64,000 nt of DNA from assembly GCF_025370935.1 (NCBI RefSeq), contig NC_133491.1, positions 14,210,397-14,274,396 on the forward strand. The letters run 5' to 3'. This document shows, one piece after another, positions 49,601 through 62,600 of the stretch; position 1 is the first letter of the stretch, and each line of letters begins with the position of its first letter. The notes under the pieces were generated by a model, which worked only from the letters and a program-made list of their open reading frames with translations, had not been told where the DNA came from and searched no databases. This DNA comes from Choristoneura fumiferana (taxonomy: Eukaryota > Arthropoda > Insecta > Lepidoptera > Tortricidae). Position numbers and translations under genes: made by a program.

Positions 49601-52600
49601 AGTTTTGTCTTTCGGAAACCTTTGTCCTCCCTTTTTTCCCAACAAAACGGGGACTATGCAACACTGTGGCATGCTCGATATTTTTATGGTACGGTTTTAA
49701 GGTGTATTAAATATGATTTTAATCTAAACTTTGTTTTCACGCCCGTAATAACAGACTTTTAAAGCCATACTTAAAAACCTCACGCATCAGTGCGCCATCT
49801 AGTGAGACAAAAAACGATAGCCCTCATTGTGTTAAGGCTATAAAGAATCCTGGCGTATGGGTGATGTCTTTTGTATTTGACGTGGCGGCGAAAAGGTTAA
49901 ATGATCAAAATCGGACTATAACCTTGAAGGATAAGCGTACTTATAAAAGTACGTGTCGATTTCATACCGTCCCCGATTTTAAAAGCTTTTATATTTACAG
50001 TTTGCCCTGTTTTTCGGTCTAATCTTTTAGGTTAATTTTGATTCATTTCCAGTGGTCGGATTGACCTGGAATTTGTTATACATATGTAAATTGGATGACA
50101 ACGCAAGTAAAGTGAACAAAAAGTACAGTCAACAAAAAAAGCTTGTAGTAAAAATGTCATTTTTTTTAACAGAATGTTATTGTCAGTTAACATCTTAGGG
50201 CCTGGCGTATATATGACATAAAAAAAGAACTTTACCTGATTGACATTCGTTTCAAATAGGGAGTATTACTGCCAAGTTCTGCCGCCAGAATGCAGCACTA
50301 GCACATAACGTAAACAGTTTTTTAAAAAGTTTTTTTTAGATCACCCACTTAATGTCCGTAGGATGCCATTAATAATATTTTTTTTTTTTTTTTTTGGAAA
50401 TATAGCTTTATCGTTTGATCATGATATATTAAATATGTCATGGTTTTCTCTATAGGTACTAATACTCTTTGGTCATTCATGTCACCCGTCATGGCGACAT
50501 GTATATGGTATGTGCTAGTGTCGCCCCCTGCGCAAAGCTTTGCCCAATATGCCCTGTTGTGGAAACATAATATTTTCGTCAGTCCTCAGATGGTTAAAGA
50601 AATGGATGTCCCTTAGGTGGTGTAGACAGTCAGAGCGTGGCGACGACCCCGGGCGTGTCGCGCGACAGCACCGTCGTGGCCGCGAGTGTGCCGCGCCGGC
50701 CCGCCACCACCCCGCGCCGCCCGCGCCCCGCCTCGCTGCACGTCAGCCGGCCAGGTACGTACCCACTGCCACTGTGTACTGTGCAGCAGGGTCAATCAAC
50801 TGTTTATATGTAGCTTGTTGCTATGGTAACGTCTCTTGAGTTACTTATTAAGGACGTCTTGTAGGTTTTTAGGATTCCGGAGCCAAAATGGCAAAAACGG
50901 AACCCTTATAGTTTCGCCATGTCTGTCTGTCTGCCTCTGTCTGTCCGTCTGTCCGTCCGCGGCTTTGTTCAGGGGCTATCAATGCTAGAAAGCTGTAATT
51001 TTGCACGGATATATATGTAAAATATGCCGACAAAATGGTACAAATTAGTAGTTTAAGAGTAAATAGCAGCCTAAGGTATAAAATATACCTAAACTTGGAA
51101 GATTCCGTATAAAATACGAAATCCTTAGAAAAATATTACTTAATTTTTTCGTAATGGCTACGAAACCATATTTTGGGCGTGTCCGACACGCTCTTGGCCG
51201 GTTTTTTTAAATCTCGATTTAAGGCTTAAACTGACAGTTCTTGTATAGATCTGACAGGACTTAAGACCACTTAAACCTAGATTAAAAAGCCTGCAAGTGG
51301 ACGTAAAAGTATGATTTTATGAGGTACAAATCCACTAAAAGTTAGAGGTTGTAACAATTTTAAGGCAATTCCTTCGTGACTCATCTCCTAAGCACGCTAG
51401 TAGTAAACATTGCAAACATTTTTCTAAGAAAGTGAAAATCACTGATGCTGAGTTATGGGACAGAATAAACACACACTTTAGACAAGCTGGATTAATTGTT
51501 CGCCCGCAAAAATCCCCACACTGTGGTTTTTATCGAAATCGGTAAAAACCAAAATATAAAAAACTTAAAAATATGTAAGAAGACAGTAGAAATGGCATAA
51601 AAATCAAAATAAACAAAAGCTTGAATGCATAGTGTAAGACCATAATGTGCTACGTATATCTAGTATAAGACCTTAATGCTAAGTTGGCATTATTCTTAAT
51701 CGTAATGAGTTGTAAGCGTGTTACAATCAGCTACAGCTAAAAAGTTCGCGATTTTCGCTCGCGGTTCATATTCATAACTATTATGTACATTATTTAAACA
51801 TCTTGAATAAGTAATAAAACGGAACGGGTTAGCGATATTGCAATAGTTGCCACTAGGCGGGCTCCCGAGAGTATCCAGGGTCAATAGTGGCGCTCTAAAG
51901 TTCGTATTGTCGTCAGCATCAGCAGCACCAGCCCCGGGCGAGGGCAAGCCCCCCCTGGCGCGGCGGCCGCGGCCGCACGACCGCGCGCGCAACTCGTCAG
52001 CTTCCCCCGGACGGCCGCTCTCGCCGTCCCCTGCCGTGTCCAAAGAACCGAGCCAGGACAAGGAGGTTAAAGTCACTAAGGTATGGTATGCCATTCTATC
52101 TAGCCTGAGTCAACGGGGGCAGGCTGAAAACCAGCGCTGGCAGCTTCTGAGCAAGCGCAGCATAAGCTGAGCCTGTTCCTTTTGTCACAGTGCAAGGGAC
52201 TGGCAAACACATTGGGCTGAGATTCTATATTAGTTTATTGTTTATTTGTATTCTGTGTGCCTATCCTGTATGGTTCATGTTGCAAATAAATCCATCTTCA
52301 TCTTCTTTTTTCTTGAATATTTCATCATCATCATATCGTCAGTGGGAAGGTGAAATCGCTAAAGCGCCAACCAAAGAGACGCTTTAGAGTAGTTAGAGAT
52401 TTCACCTTTCCACTGACGATATCAGCCGGGACACCTATCGTCAGCAGTGTTTCGAGACAACTATGACATCGGGGCTTTCAAGAAAAGGGTATGCACTTTT
52501 TTTTAAAGGCTGGCAACAAATTAACAGATTTTAGAACAGTCTTAGTACTCATCTGATAACAAAAAAACTGTTGGACATAGGCCTCCCCACTTGGACGGGG

Positions 52601-55600
52601 AGGAGGGAGGGTTGTTAGTACACACACTTGTATACCAAATTTGAAGTCTCTAATAATTTTAAATACGGAGATAGAACCTTTATGCTAAAGTAATATTTAA
52701 TAAAGACTCTTTATTCCCACTGACACTTAAGGAATATGTCTGTGTGTATAAGGAAAATGTCAAGACTAAGATTCTGGCTCTTGTTAATTGTGCCAATCAA
52801 CTATTTTACCCACAATTTGTGCGTCTCCTGCGTTACCAAAATTGTCTCTATCGTTACCAAAAAATCGTACTTCCAATAAGATATTTCACGGTTTAATAGG
52901 TTGAACATACGTAGGATGGCATGTATTCATGTACACCATCTAAATTACAGAAAAAACATGTTTACTTACAAAAATCTGCAATTGTTTGAAAAATGTCGCG
53001 GACAGATTATTGTCGGTAAAAAAGTTGATTTGCCCAATTACATTTTTTATACATTATTCCTGAATTTTCCAGCAAAGCCTTCCGATAAGAATCACGTGAG
53101 CGCACACGAAGTCAGTCAAAATTAGAAGCGCTGCAAATACATAATGGCGGCCGACCACTCTCAGCCGCTAAACGATAGGTAACTCGTTCATGGTTACCTC
53201 GTAATTCCCAAATAGTCACTTAAAAGACGAAAGTAACTCTGATATAGATATTTCGTAATTCCCAAATAAGTAAATGGTCTAAGATCCGAAGTTAAGATCG
53301 ATTTTCTACCGATTTGTTGACCGGATAAAAATGATATTTTATCAAATAAATAGATATCTGAACAAAACCCGTATGATTCACTAACTAGAATTGATTCTGT
53401 CATATTTTAGTTTAATTAGTATATTTATATAGTTAACAGGTAAACGAGAATAAAGAAAACCAAAATACTAATGTTGTCAATCCTGAACCGATTGTCGTAC
53501 AAAAAGTAGAAGAAACGAAACCAGACGTAGCAGCGAAGCCAGTGCAAATCGAAAGAAAGAAGCGATCCATCTCTGTAGAAGAAAAAGTCGATGAGAAAAT
53601 TGAAAAAGTTGAAGAGAAAAAAGAAGTAGTTGTAGAAAAGAAAATAGAGGAAAAGAAAGAAAAGTTAGATAAAAGAAAGAAAAGGAAGAAAAGAAAGAAG
53701 AGGATAAGAAAGAAAGAAAGTAGAGCAAAAGAAAGAAAAGTCAGAGGAGAAGAAGGTGGAAGAAAAGAAAGAACCCTCTCAAGAGAAGGCTGAAGAAAAC
53801 GAAATGACAGGTAATAAAAAAGGCATTTTGTTGCTCTTTGTTGTGTGGATGACTGGCAGTCAAGAGGTTAAACATATTAGGGTAAATCGTCAATTACTGG
53901 CCAACAAACATTTACAGGTGGCCACAACGTGCCAATTTTGACTTTTGGTTGTATAATTGGTCGTAAACACGTCGTTATCACATCGATATGACCGAGAAAA
54001 GGCCCATTTTATACGAATCTATGTCGTAATATAGTCACGTAGCAGTCCTATAAGTATGTATCAGTCGTGTAGTGGTCGTATAGAAATCGTGAGACATGGT
54101 GTCATGACCAATGTTCATGGAGTTATGGTGTTTATTTACCGCTGTTTTACCGCATTTTATCGAATAAAAGTATTATCGTGACTTTAATATGGGGTTCTGT
54201 TGTAAAGTTATCAGATAAATGAGTAAATTCAAACTTAAAAACTGCGACGGACAATTACTTTAATCATAGCAAAGTAGAACAGCCATTTTATATTTCAATT
54301 ATCTCTTGTGACATCTTCGAAACTCACGTACGACTAAGTATGTACATTTATCTGTTGGGGAAATTAACGCTATCGAGTAATATGCCCTAGTCTTCTCAAT
54401 ATAATGAAACGCGCCTTATAAATTCTGTAAATTAAGCTATATTCTTTTCAATGTTTTTAATGAACGTTTTAATAATTACCTTTAAACGTCTTAGGGTTAA
54501 GATACAACCGTAATACAATATCTAAACGACTTTGCATTCTGTGAACTTTCTTTTTGTCAGCCATTTTAACGAAATTAGGGTTAGGTTGAAAAAATTTTTA
54601 TAATTTCAAATATTATTATCACGTTACAAAGAAGCTGTGTCACTAAAGTTATATACGTAATAAATAGTAGCATAAAAGTGTTCAAATCGGCTTATATAAT
54701 CTTAAAAAAGTGTAATTATCACTTTATACGATCGTCACGTAAAAAAGTAGTCTCGGGAATCTAATACGACAAAATTAGTGTAAAAGACGTATAGGACGTT
54801 ATCAAGATGACAACTGGTTATACCACTAAAGTTGTATAATAGTCATGTAAAACAGTCGTATAGAAGTTTATGCGATGTTCATATTGGACTACAAATTAAC
54901 TTAGAATTGTATAAGAGTGCAATTTATGACTTTTACACGATCGTCACGTAAAAGTAGTTTCTTATGACTATAACACAATAAATGTGGTGTTAAAGTCGTA
55001 TAGACTTTACTAAGCCAACATCTCCGGTTATACCGCTAAAAGTTGTGTAAATGTCATATAAGACGTCGCATAGAAGTCTATACGATGTCAATATACGACT
55101 AAAAATCGACTCAACATTTTATAAGAGTGCAATATATTACTCTTATGCGATCCTCACGTAATAGTAGTTTTCGCGCTCTAATACGATAAATACCGGTGTA
55201 AAAGTCATAGACGTTATTACGACGACAGCACTAGTTATACAACTAAAAGTTGTGTAACAGTCATATAAACGGTCGTATAGAAGTCTATACGATGTCTATA
55301 TACGACTACAAATTGACTCTAATTTTATAAGAGTGCAATATATTACTCTTACACGATCGTCACGTAATAGTAGTTTTTTCGCGCTCTAATACGATAAATA
55401 CCGGTGTAGAAGTCATATAGACGTTATTAAGACGACAGCACTAGTTATACGACTAAAAGTTGTGTATTGGTGATATAAAACAGTCGTATAGAAGTTTATA
55501 CGATTTCTATATACGACTACAAGTTGTATAATGATAAGAGACCCATAGTCATATTACACGCTAAATTTACTTCTAAACGATGTTTATAGCATTATGAGTC

Positions 55601-56602
55601 GCATAACTTACACAAATACGACTAAAATGTTGTTGGGTGGCCACCTTATTTTACTGCAAATGAACTCTTGTTTATGGTAACTAGAATTCATTTACAAGCT
55701 TTCTTTAGCTTGCCCTGTTTGTTTATTTATTTGTTTGTGTCAAATCTTGGAAGCTAAATTTGGACCCAACTTCTATGGTCCGATTGACTTGGAATTTGGC
55801 ATACTTATGTACTCGTAATCTGGTGCCAATACAATAATCTGGTAGTGGCATCCGTTAGTCCGACCAGGATTGTCTCCGCAGAACGGAACTCCTCAACGGT
55901 TAATGCGATCGACTTGAAATTTGTACGGAATGTAGTTTGGATGACAATGCAAGTACAGTCAACAAAAAGTATAGTCAGCAAAAAAGCTTGTATTAAAAAT
56001 GCATTTTTTAACAAAAACTTATTAATGTATGGTGGCCAGTTATTGAAACGGTGGTCAGTAATAGGGACCTGACTATTTTTTATTTTCTATAAATTAAAAC
56101 TTCACAATGTCTGTTATCGAATAGAGAAACAATTTGAAGCTATCTTTACAAATAACAAGTTAAAAAGGTTTGAAATTCAAGATTAGACAGAGGAAAGAAA
56201 TACTTGCACACGCAAGTAGCGCCATACTTGCTTCATAGAGAAGCGTTTGAGAGGACAAATATAGATTCTTCAAAAAATCACTATAAATCCAATTTTCAAC
56301 CGATTAAAGTTTTATCTTCGTTAAACACTCTGTATATCATTTTCATAATAATATATAAGAGATGGCAAATTCAGGAGTTGTCAATACCGTATTGACGATT
56401 TACCCTGTTATAAATATGCCAGGTGGGGTAGTAAGGTTGAGTTTAGCTGATTTGCCCGAACTGTATCGTTGCAGCGTCATGATCAACCGTCGTATTTACG
56501 ACGGAAGGAAGCCAAGGCGGCGCTGGCGGAGCGGCGGCGGCGCGCCAGAGAGGAAACTGGAGCGGCAGGCAAGCTCGGAGAAACAGAGGAAGAGGAGAGG
56601 AT

Positions 56603-56686
<84 letters not shown>

Positions 56687-59600
56687 TTAGAGAGAGAGAG
56701 AGAGACATACTTTATTTACACATATTCGATACACATAAAAATACATTAGATGGAAAGAATAAAAATAACATCGAATAGTATAAAGTGGCCCCACTCAGCA
56801 TAATGTTACGGCAAGCCGCAACGCTGTTTTTTAGTCGGACCCATTTAAAAAACCAAAATATATAAAGAACATACAACACACTATGACGACACGAACGCCA
56901 GCGGAAAGAAGTTCGCAAAGAAACTTTCAATCCGGAAGCATATATGGCAACACTCGATCAGTTAACCATTTAAGAGTTACTTATATAAATACAAAGTTTG
57001 TGTGTGTGTGTGTGTGTCTCTGTATGCTTGTTACTCCTTCACGCTATAACGGGTGGACGGATTTGGATGATATTTGGTGTAGATGGTGCGGACATCTGAA
57101 ATAACACTAGTGTTCTGATTTTTCAATATTGTTTATTATGCTGCCAGAGCCACTACCTGTAGTATTCATAAAATTTTGTAGCTTCCAAATGTACGTATTT
57201 CGAACAAAAAGTATTGTTAATAATATGTATTACAGTAAGCTATAATCTGTATCATTTTTTTTTCATGTGTGCCGAATTTTTTACTATTATTTTTAAATGG
57301 ATCCACGTATAGTTATCCTATTTCCAAAACTTTAACTTTGTCGGATTTTAAACGTATTCCCTGTAAAAAGTTATTTCCGTGTTTCCTCATGAGACCACAA
57401 TACACGAGCCTGACGTAACCATTATTCTACATCTCACTCCGGAGCTCACTTGTAACTTGGGGGGGCTACTACGAAAATCTTAGTCTATGAACTGTACGAT
57501 ATGTCGCACAGTCCCTCTCACTCTCGTCACAGAATAATAATAGTACAAGACAGAAGTTTCACTGCCGTACAAAAGTGACGTTTAGGCATAAGAATCGTGC
57601 CTACTGTATGCTTCTCTGTCTATCGATAAATCGTGTTCACTCGCACGCGTTGAGTCGCACTGAATGCCTCAACGTTGGAGGCGGTATGTACTTGTAGCTC
57701 GGCGGCGGAATGGCCTAGTGACACCCCTGCTCTCGTATTAAATAATATAAGCGCCAGCGCGGCAAGATACGAAATTCGAATTTTGCACTTGAATGTCAAT
57801 ACGTTTCCAGATTGCAGCGCGAAGCAGAAGAGGAGGCGGAGCGGCAGCGCCTGGAGGAAGAGAGACAGCGGCGCGAGGAGGAAGAGGCGCGCGAACTGGC
57901 CCGCCTGCAAAGGGAGGAGCAGGAGGAAAAACTGCGCTTGGCCATTGAGGTGGGCTTTGGCGGTTTTTTTCGTCATTTTATTATACCTCATCCAAGTTAC
58001 AGAGTTAATAATAGACAAAATTAAAACGCACGCTGTTGGTCAGAGATAACTGTGCAACATAGATAGGATGCAGTACATGGCGGCTGAACAACATCTGTCT
58101 CTTGTGCGGTGCGGACGCGTTTTATTGCTCTTATTGTTTTGTTTCTTTCTAAGACTACCTGGCTTGTTTATTCGACTGTTTCCCGATTATTCTGTGATTT
58201 GGCTTGTTTCTTGGACTGATTTCTGTTAAAAACTGGTGACTCGGCTTGTGTTTTTGGACATCGCATTTACTTTGTGGTTGCTATAATGGAAAATACTCCG
58301 GAATATGTGAAAAAAGGCTAAGGCGGCACTTCACGTTTACTGAAAAAAATATGATATGTAACATGTACAGTCAAGGGCAAAGATATCGACACGGCCAAAG
58401 TTACAAAAATATGTATACACGACTTTATGCACTTAACATTAAGGCCGTGTATACATATTTCTGCAACTTTGGCCGTGTCTATATATCTTTGCCCTTGACT
58501 GTACCTACAACACTTTTCTTGAAGCTACCCTGAAGCCTCATACAATGAAATTCTGAGGACAAGCGAAAAAAAAATTAACAGTAAATAAATTGTTTTATTT
58601 ATGGCTTAAAAAGTTAATCTAAAAACACACAAGCTTTTCATATTAAGTACTTTTAAAGTTAATTAAAAAATAAAATAAAGTAAGCAGGTACCTAAATACA
58701 ATAATGATATTAATATATGTAATTATTTAAAATGTTTAAAATAATAAAAATCAGGAAGGACGCCATGTAAACGTGCCTTAAGATTTTAGATGTACTTGTT
58801 CACGTCCAACGACCTTCGATGGCAGTCGTCCTCCCCCTTTCATTTGCATAAAAAATTGTGACAGAGACAAACCATCCATATTAGCTCTGTAACTTGATAA
58901 GGTATAGGCTGTGTTTCCACCAGAGAGAAACGTGAACCAGTGGAAACAGCTGAACGGAGCGAGGGTAGGTAAATTAAGCGTTTCTATTGGTTCATGCAAA
59001 ACACATTCCTCGCAATACGTCCTCGCACATCTCAGGTGGAAACTCAGCCGGAGTCTGCTTGCCGGGAGTTGAAAAATATCGACGGGTCTCTAACTTAACC
59101 CCGTATATGAAATTTTACGAAATTCGAATGAATTCTTTTTTGTAATGGCCCAAAAAGGTAAAGGAGACTGACCTATGGCTATGCCTATTTGGGTAATTTT
59201 TTAATCGAAAATTGTGTCGGTTTCACTGTATTTTATTGTAAAACTCTTTATATATTGTACATAAAAACACATGAAAATAACAAAATACAGCATAATAAGA
59301 TGTACAAAGGTGATTTTTTTTTATGTATGACGACTAGGTCCCAAAGGAAGATCAGCGCCGTTCGTAAGACCGCCAAATTGGTGACTTATGTAATTATTTT
59401 ATGTTCATTATGATTGTGACATGTGACAAGCGCATTTTTATGTTTTCTTTCTTTTAAATAATTGGAAACTACGGCCCAAAGCCCTCATTATGAGAGAAGG
59501 CTGTGCCCAGCAGTGGGACATATATATAGGCTGGGATAATGATGAAATAATTAAAAGCATCAATAATTCCAGGCCCAACAGCGACTAGAGCGCGAGGAAG

Positions 59601-62600
59601 CCGAGCGCAAGGTCCGCGAAGAGGCGGAGCGGCAGGCGCGCCTCAAAGAGGATGTAGAGAAGCGCCGCGCCGCCGAGGAGGCCGAGCGGCTCCGCCGGGA
59701 GGAGCTCGCCAGGACTGAGAAGGAGAGGGTCGCGCGCCGGCAGAGGGTCGAGGCTATCATGGCTCGCACCAGGCTCAGGAAGGTATGGAAAGAGATTACC
59801 ACGACCCTTTAGATCTTTGGTCTCGTTTTGAAACAACCAGAAATTTAATTTTGCAGTTGGGTCAATCAACTTTTTGGTGTAGGTAGCTTGTTGCCATGGC
59901 AACGTCTCCTGAGTTAGTTATTAAAAGTAGCATTTTATGGGGTACATTAATTATGGCAAATATGCGTTACGTTACGGGGCAATGAATGTGTTTTGAGACA
60001 GTTTTGTCTTTCGGAAACCTTTGTCCTCCCTCTTTTCCGAACAAAATGGCATGCTTGTTATCTCTATGGTACGGTTTTAAGGTACGAAAACGAAAATATG
60101 ATTTAAATGTCTGGATCCTGTAACACAGGGACTCCTAGCTCAGGATCCAGAGCCGTAGACTCTTGTTTATAAGTTTTTATGCAATAAATTATTTTCATTT
60201 TCATTTTTCATGTAAATTTTGTTTTCACGCCCGTTAGTTAGTTTGTTATACTAACCACTATACTTCAGGCAGGACCTAATTTTGTCTTCAGTGGCGCCAA
60301 CTGGTGAGCGCAAAAACGGTAGCCCTCATTTAATTTGTTTTATGGTATCATCTGCTCTAATTCAAACTTATATTTCGGACTTCGGTCCGCACGATCTTTT
60401 ATTATGGCTTCTTCGAAACATCCCGTCTCGTTTTGTTTTCAGGCGGAGGAAGACAAGAACCAGGAAGAAGAGAAAGAGAAGCAAGACGCGCCGCCCGCTA
60501 GCAAGGCCGACAACGGAAACGCGGACTTGCTCGGCCTCGCAGCACAGGTATCTTACTGATTGCAAATGGGATGCACCAAAAAAATAACCTATAGTTTTTA
60601 TTGTTTTTGGAAAGAATAGGATATTTTTAGATACCATTTTCATCGATTTTGAATTTGGATGAGTATTTTTTTTTTTTTTACGAATACGCTGGATGACGTC
60701 ACAGTGAAACAGCCACGTTCCGTTGCCTTGAAAAACTCAGGTCGTATGTAACATAATCTGTGGCATTACAATGTGACAATAATACAAGCACGGCTTAGGG
60801 TCCTAAGTGAACCATGACAAGTTTTATTTATTTCTCTTCTTTTAGCTTCGATTATTCCTATGTTTGTTTAATGGTGTGATAGTAAATAAGTATTTTTTAT
60901 TAAAATCTAATATTTAAATTCTTTTATATTTACTTGTAATGTAGTAATTTAGGTTATAATTTATTTGTAAAAATACATTGGAAATACTCTTATACATTTC
61001 GGACTTTACGATAAATGACAACTGTTTAAAGCCGGGTGCGCATCATGTGATTAAAGTTCTTTCTTTGTCACTCTTTGCTATTATAAGCAAGACAGCAACA
61101 GTTCCAACTGTCAATTTGCTTTAGAGTGTAGACCTGCTTTATAACTGCCTTTGTGACTGGACACTGCAGGGCTCAAATGAAGTTCATTACTTAAATTTTG
61201 TTTATTTCATTCAGTTTGTCATATTTTTGGAATCTGATTTCTGAAAAATCTTCACAATGCCTATTGCTCCAAATGGTTTTCGATTTATTATACGCTGTCA
61301 AAAATTGGGACATCTCAAATGACACAGGAAAAGTCAGTTCTCAATCAGAGCATAAATTTGTATTAAGAACGCGCCGAGTTTTAGCGCATTTACTTATAAC
61401 CGGTAGATCGCTTTCGACGTCGATCGCGACTATTAGCTGAGTCGATGCGTGGCATAGGCAAAAAAACTATTATAAATACTGAAGTATGCAGTCGATCGTG
61501 GCAAGGCAAAATATAAATACTGAACTATGCTGTTTATTTAGATTTCAAGAAGTATGTAATTGGTAGATCGCACAGGGTTTCGTCAGTAAACAGTAGATCT
61601 TGGGTCTAATCAAGTTGGCCACCCCTGCTATAATCATAAACTGCAGAAACACGATTACGACTTGCACTGTCGAGTGCAATAATACGGACTTATCTATTTC
61701 TTCACAAATATGTATCACAGAGTTTTATTCAAACGTAATAAGACCGCGGTAATAATTTTTGAGTGGTTCGAATATATGTATACACATATTTGCATTTGAC
61801 TAAGTTCGTCCGATATACTCGTACAAAAAATTCAAAGTTGTCTCTAAAAACAAAATAAACTCAGCGTAAATACGTATATCAAAATAAATATTGCGCGGTA
61901 GCTTATGATGACTTTTGAATAATAAGAAAATTAGATGTTGTACTATTGCGTATGCACGATACATTTTAAATATGTATTTTGTTTTAGTAATACGAAGAAA
62001 AATAACTTTCTTCGCTTCGCCCCTATCGCCTTTGCCCAGCAGTGGAAGCCGACCAACGCTAAATAATAATAAAATGATATATTCCAGGCGGAGAAGTCTG
62101 CGTCCGCGGCGGCGGCCGCGCCCGCGCCCGCGCCGCCCGCGCCCGCCAATAACGGCAACGTCACTGCCGACCTGCTGGGCTGTCCGACCAAAACGAAGTC
62201 AGTACAACAACTAGCCGTTTCCTACCCTAAACCATTAAGCTGCACCGAAACATTCACATTTCCAAAATTAACTTTGACGACCGTATGGCCAAGTGGTTAG
62301 AGAACCTGACTACGAAGCTTGAAGTCCCGGGGTCGATCCTTTAATATATATTTAAGTGTGTATCTATCTATATGAGTATGTTTATCCGTTGCCTAGTATC
62401 ATAGTACAAGCTTTGCTTAGTTTGGGACTAGGTCAATTGGTGTCAAGTGTCTCGTGCTCGTGATATTTATTTATATTTACTAAACAAACCATGTTTGACT
62501 GTTAAAATGGAAATCAGATGAGTGAAGGTCGTGGTTAAACAGGTCTTCTACTATAATTACTCATTCAACTCTCGCATTTCAGACCGAAGACAAACAAGAG

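Larger units (their letters stand above)
47904..50625 (+). other. ens intron 6 (2.7 kb)
   Basis: It contains a 383-bp inverted-repeat element (48011-48393), a second copy of the repeat family also at 16080 and 59945 (49552-49835) and an R1-type fragment (49985-50160). The segment 48420-48560 is locally CpG-rich but has no splice-bounded ORF. The ORF at 49313-49528 has no recognisable identity. Confidence 0.65.
53811..56474 (+). other. ens intron 9 (2.7 kb) with tandem-repeat element
   Basis: Most of it is a 1.73-kb TIR-bounded element containing ~208-bp tandem repeats (53916-55646), followed by an R1-family repeat (55700-56010). An additional small exon could be hidden here, because the phase of exon 9 (1) does not match the exon 10 acceptor (0), but I found none. 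Confidence 0.6.
57950..59572 (+). other. ens intron 11 (1.6 kb)
   Basis: It contains a 138-bp near-perfect palindromic MITE (58366-58503), a TTTCCACCAGAG-family MITE (58905-59050) and a truncated SINE/LINE tail directly upstream of exon 12 (59464-59544). No coding feature was found. Confidence 0.7.

Noticed and set aside
53073..53095. Possible 23-nt exon between a strong acceptor and GTGAGC donor in intron 8
   Set aside because: The length is not a multiple of three and inclusion would create a stop at the start of exon 9. It could at most be a poison exon.
54730..55560. Regularly spaced repeats reminiscent of a CRISPR array
   Set aside because: The repeats are contiguous ~208-bp tandem units without unique spacers, in a eukaryotic intron, so this is a satellite-like array.
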